This document shows positions 10,486-18,801 of a DNA stretch of 64,000 bases, piece by piece. How positions within the stretch are numbered: the first letter of the stretch is position 1; each line of letters opens with the position of its first letter. The position numbers and the translations under genes were made by a program. The notes under the pieces are model-generated. The model was not told where the DNA came from. It ran no database searches and was given only the letters and a program-made list of their open reading frames with translations. The stretch covers positions 42,627 through 106,626 of the forward strand of contig NZ_SZPQ01000021.1 of assembly GCF_005217455.1 (NCBI RefSeq), in the 5' to 3' direction. Origin of the DNA: Martelella alba. Lineage in GTDB: Bacteria > Pseudomonadota > Gammaproteobacteria > Enterobacterales > Enterobacteriaceae.

Positions 10486-10792
10486 TTGACTCGCCGTACC
10501 TGGCGTTGCCGCTTCGCCGGTCCGTCCTTGATACCCTCACTGACTCCGCGCCTTGGGTTTTGCGCGGTTCGTGGCCGGACGGGCCGCGCCGGTAATGCCG
10601 GCCGTAAAGAAAGTGATTTTATTTCATTTTTCTTATGGAAATTGAAATTTATCTTAACTAATGGCGTTAATAGATATTTTTTGTTTTAAAAAACAACAGT
10701 AAAACACAATTTAAGCCAAGGGGTTTTTGTGTAGCATAAAGGTGACGGCATTGCCGGTAACCGCCCATTGACCACACTTACGGAGCCCCGCC
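10486..10792. promoter_or_regulatory. ydiY-acdS intergenic region with AT-rich dyad
   Basis: The 307-base gap holds no gene. A weak hairpin GCCGG-TAATG-CCGGC (10588-10602) lies just before an AT-rich stretch. A dyad of seven-base arms, TTGTTTT-AA-AAAACAA (10681-10696), lies about 100 bases before acdS and is a candidate binding site for the Lrp-type regulator. No convincing -35/-10 pair could be fixed. Confidence 0.35.
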
Positions 10793-11809
10793 ATGAACCT
10801 GGAAAAATTTCCCCGCTACCCCCTGACCTTCGGCCCGTCGCCTATCACGCCGCTTAAACGCCTGAGCGACCATCTGGGGGGCAAGGTGGCCCTTTACGCC
10901 AAACGCGAAGACTGCAATAGCGGGCTGGCGTTCGGCGGCAACAAAATCCGTAAACTGGAATATCTGGTGCCGGAAGCGATACGCCAGGGGTGCGACACGC
11001 TGGTCTCCATCGGCGGCGTGCAATCCAACCAGACCCGCCAGGTGGCGGCGGTGGCGGCGCATTTGGGCATGAAGTGCATCCTGGTGCAGGAAAATTGGGT
11101 GAATTACCGCGACGCGGTGTATGACCGGGTGGGGAACATCGAATTATCACGCATTATGGGCGCCGATGTCCGCCTGGATCCGGCTGGTTTTGATATCGGC
11201 ATCCGCGAAAGCTGGCAACAGGCAATGGACCAGGCGGCGCAAAACGGCGGAAAACCCTTTCCGATCCCCGCCGGTTGCTCCGAACATCCCTATGGCGGAT
11301 TGGGTTTCGTCGGTTTTGCCGAGGAAGTGCGCCAGCAGGAGATAGCGCTGGGCTTCACCTTTGACTACATCGTGGTCTGTTCGGTGACCGGCAGCACCCA
11401 GGCCGGGATGGTGGTGGGGTTCGCCGCCGACGGTCGCGCCCGCAACGTTATTGGCATCGACGCCTCCGCCAAGCCGGAGCGGACCCGGGCGCAAATCCTG
11501 CGCATCGCGCGCCATACCGCCGGGCTGGTGGAACTGGGGCGCGAGATCGTTGACGATGACGTGGTGCTGGACACGCGTTATGGCGGCCCGGAATACGGTT
11601 TGCCCAATGAGGGCACCCTGGAGGCCATACGGTTATGCGCCCGGCTTGAGGGCGTGATGACCGACCCGGTCTACGAAGGCAAGTCGATGCAGGGCTTGAT
11701 CGACAAAGTGCGCCGGGGCGAGTTCCCCGCCGGCGCCAAGGTCTTGTACGCGCATTTGGGCGGCGCGCCGGCCTTGAGCGCCTATAGCGACCTGTTCCGC
11801 AATGGCTGA
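10793..11809 (+). CDS. acdS: 1-aminocyclopropane-1-carboxylate (ACC) deaminase
   Basis: PLP enzyme that opens ACC, the plant ethylene precursor, to 2-oxobutanoate and ammonia. At 338 residues it has exactly the size of characterised AcdS. Lys51 ([10 protein letters not shown]) binds PLP and Ser78 lies in [10 protein letters not shown]. Glu295 (DPVYEGKS) and Leu322 (YAHLGG) are both present. This pair separates true ACC deaminase from the related D-cysteine desulfhydrase. The call is therefore functional, not only by family. A ribosome site (GGAG) precedes the ATG. A 50-base gap separates it from the convergent Lrp-family gene. Confidence 0.96.
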   Translation: MNLEKFPRYPLTFGPSPITPLKRLSDHLGGKVALYAKREDCNSGLAFGGNKIRKLEYLVPEAIRQGCDTLVSIGGVQSNQTRQVAAVAAHLGMKCILVQENWVNYRDAVYDRVGNIELSRIMGADVRLDPAGFDIGIRESWQQAMDQAAQNGGKPFPIPAGCSEHPYGGLGFVGFAEEVRQQEIALGFTFDYIVVCSVTGSTQAGMVVGFAADGRARNVIGIDASAKPERTRAQILRIARHTAGLVELGREIVDDDVVLDTRYGGPEYGLPNEGTLEAIRLCARLEGVMTDPVYEGKSMQGLIDKVRRGEFPAGAKVLYAHLGGAPALSAYSDLFRNG

Positions 11810-11859
11810 ATGATGGCGGCTGACGGTTAGCGACCCCCGCGCCTGGCGCCATCGGCCCT

Positions 11860-12357
11860 TTAAAAAACCAGGCGCGTGGTCGACAGCACTTCGCGCAATC
11901 CCATAAAAGAACGGATCTGGCGAACGCCGGGCAGAAAAAGCAGTTGTTCCGCATGCAACCGGTTAAAACTTTGATTATCTTTGGTGCGGATCATCATCAT
12001 GTAATCGAATTCGCCGGTCACCACATGGCACTCCATGCAACCGCTGATGTTTTGTACCGCCGCCTCGAAATCCTTGAACGATTCCGGCGTAGAGCGATCC
12101 AGCACCACGCCTATCAGCACCACCAGGCCGGCATTGAGCGCCTGGGGATTGAGCAGCGCCACGAAACCCCTGATCATTCCGGCGCGCTTAAGCCGCTCGA
12201 CCCGGCGCAAACAGGCTGGCGGGCTGAGTTTGACCTTTTCCGCCAGCGCCACGTTGGACAGGGAAGAATCCGCCTGTAATAAGCGCAGTATGGCCAGGTC
12301 GAAACGATCCAACGGCGCTGTCGCCTGTTCCGGAACGCTTGAAGGCGCGGACTTCAT
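11860..12357 (-). CDS. acdR: Lrp/AsnC-family regulator, probable AcdR
   Basis: Lrp-type regulator of 165 residues. The N-terminal helix-turn-helix (LDRFDLAILRLLQAD, then NVALAEKVKLSPPACLRRVERL) is followed by a RAM effector domain (GEFDYMMMIRTKD). GGAGGG six bases before the ATG at 12357 decides the start; the frame is open to 12579, but that extension does not look like protein. Known AcdR proteins activate acdS and are usually encoded upstream and divergently. Here the gene is downstream and convergent, so the assignment rests on family and adjacency. Confidence 0.85.
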   Translation of the reverse strand: MKSAPSSVPEQATAPLDRFDLAILRLLQADSSLSNVALAEKVKLSPPACLRRVERLKRAGMIRGFVALLNPQALNAGLVVLIGVVLDRSTPESFKDFEAAVQNISGCMECHVVTGEFDYMMMIRTKDNQSFNRLHAEQLLFLPGVRQIRSFMGLREVLSTTRLVF

Positions 12358-12693
12358 CGGTATCCCTCCAATCAATACGCACGCGATTACGCGAAAAACG
12401 CCTGGTTGCACCGCGGCGGCAAGGGCGTCCCCAGGAGCCTGGCTGACTCTGTGACTGGAGGGCGGGCGCCGCCGCCAAAGAGGCAACATGAAGGATGACG
12501 CGTGACTCATCATTCTCTTTGAGAGAATATCAGACTGCGGGCGCGATAGTCGGCTTGTTTTTGCAGGATGTTGAATCACGCGTTCAGTGTTGACTGCCGT
12601 CCCCCGGTTTGCCGGGGGCGGTGTCTGTCCGGGAACGCCGGTTGTTCGTTGCCGAACGTGGGTGGCTTGAAGGGCCGGCGGCCATGGCCCCCG
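12358..12693. promoter_or_regulatory. Gap between acdR promoter and transketolase operon end
   Basis: No gene is supported in these 336 bases. A strong GC hairpin (CCCCCGG-TTTG-CCGGGGG, 12601-12618) lies about 75 bases beyond the transketolase stop and may end that transcript, though it lacks a T run. An inverted repeat ATTCTC-N5-GAGAAT (12512-12528) lies 155 bases upstream of acdR and is a possible operator. Confidence 0.35.
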
Positions 12694-13626
12694 CTAAAGC
12701 GTGGCGGCCAATGCGGCGATGCTTTGCGCGTCGAAACCGTGATAATGCCGCATAAACGCGCGGTCCGCGGCGGCGGCATACGCCCCGTCGGGGATACCCA
12801 GACGTTTGAGCCTGATTGCCAGCGCGTTCTCCGCCAGCACTTCCGCCACCAGACTACCCAGGCCGCCGTTGATATTATGCTCTTCCACGGTGATCACCGC
12901 CCGGCAGCCATCCAGCGCCTGAGCCAGCGCTTGCGTATCGCACGGTCGGATTGACGGCACGCTGATGACTTTGGCCGGCCGGTTTTCCGCCTTAAGCAGC
13001 TCGGCGGCTTCCACGACTTCATGAACCGTCGAACCCATGGCGACCAGCGCGATATCGGCGCCCTCGCGCAGGATGTTCACCGCGCCCGGCGTAAACCGAT
13101 AAGAGGCGTCATAAAGCTCTGGCAACGGTTTGCCGTCCAAGCGAATATAAACGGGGCCTTGATGGGACAAGGCGTAATCAATGATTTGCCGGCATTCCCG
13201 CGGTGAAGAGGGGGCGAATATACGGATATTGCCAAAACCGCGCATAATGGCAATGTCGTCGATGGCATGGTGGGTGCTGGCCAATGGCCCATAGCTCGCC
13301 CCGGCGTTAAGGCCGAACAGCTTGACATTGGTGTTGTTATAGCACACATCGATTTTGATCTGCTCATTGGCGCGGGAAATCAGGAACGGCGCGGCATTGC
13401 AGGTTGCCGCCACTTTCCCGCCGAGGGACAATCCGGCGGCCATACCCACCAGGCTTTGCTCGGCGATCCCCACGTTCACCAGGCGGCCGGGGAATTTTTC
13501 CATAAAAGGCGCGATTTTCGCCGTGGAAGTCGAGTCCGCGACCACCGGGACCAAATCGATACCGCGTTCCACGGCGTCAATGAATGCCTGAACCATGACA
13601 TTGGCCAGATGCTCTGTATTACTCAT
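12694..13626 (-). CDS. Transketolase-like C-terminal subunit (AptB/TktB type)
   Basis: The pyrimidine-binding and C-terminal half of a two-subunit transketolase, 310 residues. FPGRLVNVGIAEQSLVGMA carries the conserved glutamate that activates thiamine diphosphate, and VEEHNINGGLGS marks the C-terminal domain. It overlaps its partner gene by eight bases, so the two are translated together. Split transketolases occur in sugar-specific pathways, for example apulose-4-phosphate transketolase AptA/AptB in apiose catabolism. The nearby FGGY kinase fits such a role. The true phosphosugar is unknown. Confidence 0.9.
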   Translation of the reverse strand: MSNTEHLANVMVQAFIDAVERGIDLVPVVADSTSTAKIAPFMEKFPGRLVNVGIAEQSLVGMAAGLSLGGKVAATCNAAPFLISRANEQIKIDVCYNNTNVKLFGLNAGASYGPLASTHHAIDDIAIMRGFGNIRIFAPSSPRECRQIIDYALSHQGPVYIRLDGKPLPELYDASYRFTPGAVNILREGADIALVAMGSTVHEVVEAAELLKAENRPAKVISVPSIRPCDTQALAQALDGCRAVITVEEHNINGGLGSLVAEVLAENALAIRLKRLGIPDGAYAAAADRAFMRHYHGFDAQSIAALAATL

Positions 13627-14449
13627 CTTTCAGTTCCTCCAGCGCCAGATCGATTTCGTCCTTTTTGGGAACCCGGTGATGCCACTCCGGCCGCCCTTGA
13701 ATAAAAGAGATACCGGCGCCTTTTAGGGTATGCGCGATCACCACATTGGGTTTGCCATCCTGTTTCAGGCCCTCAAGGCACGCCACTATCGATGCGATGT
13801 CATTGCCGGCGCACTCGGTAACCGCCATACCGAAAGCGTTCCATTTATCGGCCAGGGGATCGGTGTTCATGATGTCCCGCGTGTAACCGGCCAATTGAAG
13901 ATTGTTCTTGTCGTTGATAATAACGAGATTGTCGAGTTTATAATGGGCCGCCGCCAGGGCCGCTTCCCAGTTACTGCCCTCGGCAAGCTCGCCATCGCCG
14001 GTAATCAGAAAAACACGGCGCTTGCTGCGATTTTTCTTTGCCGCCAGGGCGATGCCCACGGCGACCGGCAGACCATGACCCAGCGCGCCGGTATTGAGTT
14101 CCACCCCCGGCGTTTTTTGCCGCACGGGATGGCCGGGAAGATGGGAATTGCCGTGTTGATAGGTTTTTAGCCAGTCCAGCGGAATAAAACCGGCCTCCGC
14201 CAGCACGCAGTAATAGCAGCCCACGGCATGCCCTTTCGATTGGATATAGATATCCCGTTCCGTATCGTCAAGACGGTCCGGCGCCACATCGAGAATCCGA
14301 AAATACAGGGTGGTCAGGATATCCGCCTGTGAGAGATCGGCGCCGGTATGCCCGCCCGCCGGACTGTCCGCGTTAAGCCTGATAATATGGCGGCGCACCG
14401 CGCGGGCTTTTTGCTCCAGCGTCTTGACATCAAAGTTGTAGGGGTTCAT
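13619..14449 (-). CDS. Transketolase-like N-terminal subunit (AptA/TktA type)
   Basis: The thiamine diphosphate-binding half of a split transketolase, 276 residues. It has the family motif LITGDGELAEGSNWEA ending in IINDKNNLQ, which binds the cofactor through Mg2+, plus SKGHAVGCYY and LGHGLPVAVG. The ATG at 14449 follows AGAGGT. It is the first gene of a two-gene operon on the minus strand. The operon is divergent from the SorC regulator across a gap holding two copies of a near-palindromic operator candidate. Confidence 0.92.
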   Translation of the reverse strand: MNPYNFDVKTLEQKARAVRRHIIRLNADSPAGGHTGADLSQADILTTLYFRILDVAPDRLDDTERDIYIQSKGHAVGCYYCVLAEAGFIPLDWLKTYQHGNSHLPGHPVRQKTPGVELNTGALGHGLPVAVGIALAAKKNRSKRRVFLITGDGELAEGSNWEAALAAAHYKLDNLVIINDKNNLQLAGYTRDIMNTDPLADKWNAFGMAVTECAGNDIASIVACLEGLKQDGKPNVVIAHTLKGAGISFIQGRPEWHHRVPKKDEIDLALEELKDE

Positions 14450-14477
14450 TCACTACCTCTGAATTTTATTTCATTTG

Positions 14478-14491
14478 AGAATATATATTTA
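14478..14491. promoter_or_regulatory. Candidate SorC operator, copy 1
   Basis: AGAATATATATTTA, 12 of 14 matches to the perfect palindrome at 14622-14635. It sits close to the transketolase start, where a bound repressor could block transcription. Confidence 0.4.
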
Positions 14492-14621
14492 ATCGGATAC
14501 AAAAAAATCCGGGCTACGTCTCATAACAGGTCGCGGGCCTCATGCATGCTAATCCTACTCATAACCTCTCCTCAGATGACGTCAGTTGGCAAACCGACGG
14601 GACTTGACTCTCGGTTATCCA

Positions 14622-14635
14622 TGAATATATATTCA
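14622..14635. promoter_or_regulatory. Candidate SorC operator, copy 2 (perfect palindrome)
   Basis: TGAATATATATTCA, a perfect 14-base palindrome in the middle of the divergent gap. The same motif with one change recurs before the kinase gene at 15979-15992. Confidence 0.5.
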
Positions 14636-14707
14636 ATGATGATTCTTTATTTAATTATGATCGTTTATGACAGTGTTTGTCTAGAGCGGATCAGGTAAAA
14701 TAATAAA

Positions 14708-14755
14708 AAATTTGTGTCGCATCACACTCGGGCACCAGGTCCGGTCGCGTATGAT
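14708..14755 (+). promoter_or_regulatory. CRP-like site and -10 element before the SorC regulator
   Basis: A CRP-like sequence at 14708-14729 has a perfect right half (TCACA at 14722-14726) and a weaker left half. Its centre lies about 42-43 bases before the expected start of a TATGAT -10 element (14750-14755), the spacing of a class II CRP promoter. Confidence 0.45.
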
Positions 14756-14798
14756 GGGTAGATAAAATCGCTACATATCATTGATTTTGAGGATTGTT

Positions 14799-15749
14799 AT
14801 GGCTAAGCAGGATGAACAACGCCTTTTGGTTAAGATTGCCAGTCTGTACTATCTGGAAGGGACCAAACAGTCGGATATCGCACAATTACTCTCGCTGTCG
14901 CAGTCGTTCGTCTCCCGCGCCATCAACCGTTGCCAGAAAGAAGGCATCGTGAAAATCAGCGTGATTCAGCCTTCCAATATTTTTCTGAACCTGGAAAAGG
15001 GTATCGAGGAACACTACGGCATCCGGCAGGCTATCATCGTCGACACGGATGAGGATGCCAGCGATTCGGCAATTAAAAGGGCCATCGGCTCCGCGGCCGC
15101 CCATTATCTTGAAACCCGACTGCGGCCGACGGATCTTATCGGCGTATCCTCCTGGAGTTCGACGATTCGCGCCATGGTTGATGAAGTGCATGGGCAAAAC
15201 ATGAAGGCGAGGGGCGTTATCCAATTGCTTGGCGGTGTGGGGCCAAACGGCAACGTACAGGCGACGATCCTCACGCAGACGCTGGCACAGCAACTCAATG
15301 GCAAGGCATGGCTGTTGCCCTCGCAAATTATCGAGGGGTCTATGGCGGAAAAGGCGCGGCTTATCGCCAGCGCCGACGTTTCCGAGGTGCTGGCGCTGTT
15401 CGATCATGTCGATATCGCCATCGTCGGTATCGGGATCCTGGAACCGTCCCAATTGTTGAAAACCTCGGGCAACTATTATCGGGAAGACATGCTGAAAGTG
15501 CTGGCGTCAAAAGGCGCGGTGGGGGATATCTGCCTGCATTATTTCGATCAAAACGGCGATGCCGTGCTGGATGCCGATGAAGATCCGGTTATCGGCATGG
15601 AGCTCGCCAAGGTGAAAAAATGTCCCAATGTCGTGGCGCTGGCCGGCGGCGTCGAGAAGGTCGCCGCCATCAAGGGCGCGTTACATGGCGGCTACATTGA
15701 TGTGTTGATTACCGATTTTTATACTGCCCGGCAGTTGATCAAACAGTGA
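14799..15749 (+). CDS. SorC-family transcriptional regulator
   Basis: Sugar-phosphate-responsive regulator of 316 residues. The N-terminal helix-turn-helix is in KQSDIAQLLSLSQSFVSRAI (residues about 23-42). The rest is the SorC sugar-binding domain (DLIGVSSWSSTIRAMVDEV, VALAGGVEKVAAIKGAL). The ATG at 14799 has GAGG six bases upstream; the frame extends a little further without a good start. It lies between the transketolase pair and the kinase/ABC genes and is the obvious regulator of the whole locus. Confidence 0.92.
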   Translation: MAKQDEQRLLVKIASLYYLEGTKQSDIAQLLSLSQSFVSRAINRCQKEGIVKISVIQPSNIFLNLEKGIEEHYGIRQAIIVDTDEDASDSAIKRAIGSAAAHYLETRLRPTDLIGVSSWSSTIRAMVDEVHGQNMKARGVIQLLGGVGPNGNVQATILTQTLAQQLNGKAWLLPSQIIEGSMAEKARLIASADVSEVLALFDHVDIAIVGIGILEPSQLLKTSGNYYREDMLKVLASKGAVGDICLHYFDQNGDAVLDADEDPVIGMELAKVKKCPNVVALAGGVEKVAAIKGALHGGYIDVLITDFYTARQLIKQ

Positions 15750-15892
15750 ATTTCGCTGGTTATTTGTCCATCCCCCCCTCGCGACATATCCGGTTTGCGA
15801 AGGGGAAAAACGTTTATTTTCAAATAAATAAATAAAAAAATCGCTCCTGTTTTTCACGTTTTTCCCCTGCTTGGCGCATGTTAAAAAATATT

Positions 15893-15914
15893 AAGTGTGA
15901 TTCGTAGCACATTT
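15893..15914 (+). promoter_or_regulatory. CRP-like binding site before the kinase gene
   Basis: TGTGA-N6-GCACA flanked by AAG and TTT, matching nine of ten core positions of the CRP consensus. It fits catabolite control of a sugar locus. The transcription start was not fixed. Confidence 0.55.
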
Positions 15915-15978
15915 GTTGATTTTACCTCTAGCCCAATAGGGATTAACTGGCTAAGGTATTTAAATAAATAGTCTATAG

Positions 15979-15992
15979 TGAATTTATATTCA
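15979..15992. promoter_or_regulatory. Candidate SorC operator, copy 3
   Basis: TGAATTTATATTCA differs at one base from the perfect palindrome at 14622-14635 and lies 65 bases downstream of the CRP-like site. It is a candidate repression site. Confidence 0.5.
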
Positions 15993-16163
15993 TACCGCGC
16001 ATAGACTGTGCGGCGCCGCCCTAAACACGGCATTGACAAACAGGCCCGACAGGATGCATGCCGCCTTGCGGCCGACAACAATACAACGCGGGTCTGAAAC
16101 GTAGGTCTGATGAGTATGGCGCCCCGGCAGTTGCCGATCAGTATGGGAATCTGGAGAAAGAGT

Positions 16164-17690
16164 ATGTTGGCTGCAAAAGACATCATCATCGCCCTCGATG
16201 AAGGTACGACCAACGCTAAAGCCGTCGCGCTGGACTCTCAAGGCAACGTTATCGCCAAGTTTTCACAGCCGCTGTCCATTCAAACGCCCCGCGAGGGATG
16301 GGTCGAACAATCCGGCGACCTGCTTTTTGAGGCGTCCAGAACAGTTATCGCCCAAGCGGTTGCCCATGTCGGCGCGCAAAATATCACCGCGATCGCCATC
16401 AGTAATCAGCGTGAAACGGCCATCGGTTGGTTTCGCGGCAGCGGCGAACCTCTCCACCCGGCGCTCACCTGGCAGTGTTCGCGCACGGCCGATTTCTGCG
16501 CGCGGTTGCGGCGGGACAATCTTGAGGCCAGGATCAAATCGGTGACGGGACTGCCTGTCGCGCCGCTTTTCTCAGGCTCGAAAATGCGCTGGTTACTGGA
16601 TGCCACGCCGGATGGCTTGGCGCTGGCGGAGCGGGGCGAGATTTGCCTGGGCACGATTGACAGCTGGATCCTCTGGAAATTGACCGGGGGGAAGGCCTTC
16701 TTCTGTGATTACGCCAATGCGGCGCGCACCCAATTACTGAATATCCACAGCGGCTGCTGGGACGCGGAAATGCTGGCCATTTTTGGTATTCCCCTTGCCG
16801 CGTTGCCCGAGATCAGACCGTCCAGCGGGTTATTCGGCTATACCCAAGGATTGCACGGAATCCCGGACGGCATCCCGATCATGGCCATGGTGGGTGATTC
16901 CCATGCCGCATTGTTCGGTCATGCGCTGGGCGAGCTGGGATGCGTTAAAGCCACCTATGGCACGGGGTCATCGGTTATGGCGCCCGTTAAGTCGGTTCAA
17001 TGCGATATCCAGGCACTGGCCACCACCATCGCCTGGCACGATGGTCAACAGCGGGTGTACGGGTTGGAGGGCAATATTCCCCATACCGGCGATGCGGTGG
17101 CCTGGATGGCCGATTGCACGGGTTTAAACGATTGGAGCGAGGAAAAACGCATCCATGCCTTAAATACCCTGCCCGCCAGCGTCGACTCCACGCTGGGTGT
17201 TTACTTCGTGCCCGCGCTGACGGGGTTGGGCGCGCCCTGGTGGAACGAACACGCGCGGGGCCTGGTGTGCGGATTGAGCCGGGGGGTGACGCGCGCCCAT
17301 TTGATTCGCGCCGCCATGGAATCCATCGCCTATCAGATAGCCGATGTCGTTGTGGCGATGCGTCAGCATCGCGATTTCAACCTCTCGGCGTTAATGGTCG
17401 ATGGCGGCCCGACCCGAAATGACTGGCTGATGCAGTTTCAGGCCGACCTGCTGGGCTGTCCCGTGATGCGCAGCGATGTTCCCGAGCTTTCGGCCATTGG
17501 CGCCGCGCTTCTGGCCCGTAAAGCCATGGAGGCGATGTCATTAACGGAAATGGAAGCATTTATACCCGTTCATACGGCGTTTCATCCCGATATGGCGCGC
17601 CACGGCGAATTGCAAGAACATTGGCATGGATGGCGGCAGGCTATCGAACGCACGCTCTGGAAAACCCAACCTATTTTAACGGAGGTGTAA
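16164..17690 (+). CDS. FGGY-family carbohydrate kinase
   Basis: Sugar or ketose kinase of the glycerol/xylulose kinase family, 508 residues. The N-terminal phosphate loop IIIALDEGTTNAKAVAL and the C-terminal motifs VDGGPTRNDWLMQFQADLLG and SAIGAALLA are intact. The ATG at 16164 follows GGAGA; an upstream ATG at 16110 has no ribosome site. Position between a split transketolase and a CUT2 importer suggests it phosphorylates the ketose that the transketolase then cleaves, as D-apulose kinase does in apiose catabolism. Exact substrate unknown. Confidence 0.9.
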   Translation: MLAAKDIIIALDEGTTNAKAVALDSQGNVIAKFSQPLSIQTPREGWVEQSGDLLFEASRTVIAQAVAHVGAQNITAIAISNQRETAIGWFRGSGEPLHPALTWQCSRTADFCARLRRDNLEARIKSVTGLPVAPLFSGSKMRWLLDATPDGLALAERGEICLGTIDSWILWKLTGGKAFFCDYANAARTQLLNIHSGCWDAEMLAIFGIPLAALPEIRPSSGLFGYTQGLHGIPDGIPIMAMVGDSHAALFGHALGELGCVKATYGTGSSVMAPVKSVQCDIQALATTIAWHDGQQRVYGLEGNIPHTGDAVAWMADCTGLNDWSEEKRIHALNTLPASVDSTLGVYFVPALTGLGAPWWNEHARGLVCGLSRGVTRAHLIRAAMESIAYQIADVVVAMRQHRDFNLSALMVDGGPTRNDWLMQFQADLLGCPVMRSDVPELSAIGAALLARKAMEAMSLTEMEAFIPVHTAFHPDMARHGELQEHWHGWRQAIERTLWKTQPILTEV

Positions 17691-17762
17691 TTCGAACAAA
17701 TTCATTATTGCAGAATACTTTTGTTTGTGAAAATCACTAGCCATCATTGCTTATAGAAAGTC

Positions 17763-17798
17763 GATACCCCACATAATTCGGTTGCATCGCGGCGGCCA
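17763..17798. repeat. Half copy of enterobacterial palindromic intergenic repeat
   Basis: The stretch beginning ATACCC, with CATAATTCGG, GTTGCATCG and CGGCGGCC, follows the arm of the common Enterobacterales repeat (consensus arm TAATTCGAGTTGCA, from memory). Only one arm is recognisable. It lies between the kinase and the binding protein. Confidence 0.5.
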
Positions 17799-17821
17799 AA
17801 ACAAATAGAGAGAACATCATT

Positions 17822-18757
17822 ATGAAATTACGCTTAACCCTGTCAGCTATTGCCGCGCTCGCCATGTTTTCCCTGAGCGCGCACGCGGCCCAAAGAGGCA
17901 CCATAATGATTTTGGTCAACTCATTGGATAACCCTTACTATTCGTCCGAAGCCAAAGGCGCTCAAGAAAAAGCCCAATCCTTGGGATATAAAACCCGGGT
18001 GCTTTCCCACGGCGAGGACGTAAAAAAACAAAATGAATTGATTGATACCGCCATCGGCGAAAAAGTGCAAGGCATCATCCTTGACAACGCAGACTCAACG
18101 GCCAGTGTCGCCGCCGTTAAAAAAGCGGAAGACGCGGGTATTCCCGTTGTCTTGATCAACCGGGAGATCCCTGTCGATAATATTGCCCTCGAACAGATTA
18201 CACACAATAATTTCCAGGCCGGCTCCGATGTCGCCAATGTTTTCGTCGAAAAAATGGGTGAAAAGGGAAAATACGCGGAACTGACATGTAACCTGGCTGA
18301 TAATAACTGCGTCACCCGCTCCAAATCCTTCCATCAGGTTATCGACCAATATCCGGATATGCAAAGTATCGCCAGACAGGATGCCAAAGGCACGTTAATT
18401 GACGGTAAACGCATCATGGACAGCATCCTGCAGGCGCATCCGGATGTTAAAGGCGTGATTTGCGGCAATGGTCCGGTCGCGCTGGGGGCAATCGCCGCGT
18501 TGAAAGCCGCGGGCCGCAACGATGTGATCGTCGTCGGCATAGACGGCAGCAATGACGAACGCGACGCGGTTGAAGCCGGCACGCTGAAAGCCACGGTGAT
18601 GCTCCAGGCCCAGGCCATTGCGGCCAAGGGGGTGACCGACTTGGATAATTACATTCAAAAAGGCATCAAACCTGCGAAACAACGCGTCATGTTCCGCGGC
18701 ATCCTCATTACGCCGGCTAACGCCAGTAAAGTGCAGGATTTCAACTACAAGTCCTGA
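17822..18757 (+). CDS. CUT2 sugar ABC transporter, periplasmic binding protein
   Basis: RbsB-like binding protein of 311 residues. The signal peptide is residues 1-22 (AALAMFSLSAHA, then AQRG). The mature part starts with the usual IMILVNSLDNPYY strand, and VIVVGIDGSNDERDAVEAG is the second-domain hallmark. Two cysteines (CNLADNNC) could form a disulfide. It heads an importer operon (lipoprotein, ATPase, permease). A hairpin just after its stop probably sets its higher expression. The ligand is likely a pentose, tetrose or polyol, judged by context only. Confidence 0.92.
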   Translation: MKLRLTLSAIAALAMFSLSAHAAQRGTIMILVNSLDNPYYSSEAKGAQEKAQSLGYKTRVLSHGEDVKKQNELIDTAIGEKVQGIILDNADSTASVAAVKKAEDAGIPVVLINREIPVDNIALEQITHNNFQAGSDVANVFVEKMGEKGKYAELTCNLADNNCVTRSKSFHQVIDQYPDMQSIARQDAKGTLIDGKRIMDSILQAHPDVKGVICGNGPVALGAIAALKAAGRNDVIVVGIDGSNDERDAVEAGTLKATVMLQAQAIAAKGVTDLDNYIQKGIKPAKQRVMFRGILITPANASKVQDFNYKS

Positions 18758-18768
18758 ATATATCGGGT

Positions 18769-18789
18769 CACGCCCCGGGCCGGGGCGTG
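18769..18789 (+). terminator. Intra-operon hairpin after the binding protein gene
   Basis: Perfect eight-base arms CACGCCCC and GGGGCGTG around a five-base loop, with no T run. Such hairpins after binding-protein genes usually protect the upstream message or attenuate read-through rather than end the operon. The lipoprotein ribosome site follows directly. Confidence 0.6.
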
Positions 18790-18801
18790 CAGGAGAGCAT
18801 G

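Larger units (their letters stand above)
14450..14798. promoter_or_regulatory. Divergent transketolase/sorC control region
   Basis: A 349-base AT-rich region without a gene. It carries a near copy of the operator candidate at 14478-14491, about 30 bases before the transketolase ATG, and a perfect copy at 14622-14635. It also holds a CRP-like site and a -10 element in front of the regulator gene. This is where SorC-type control and catabolite control would be expected. Confidence 0.6.
15750..16163. promoter_or_regulatory. Control region before the FGGY kinase
   Basis: A 414-base region, AT-rich in its first 240 bases, with no supported gene. It holds a good CRP-like site at 15893-15914 and a one-mismatch copy of the SorC operator candidate at 15979-15992. 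Both suit a promoter for the kinase and the ABC transporter genes. Confidence 0.6.
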
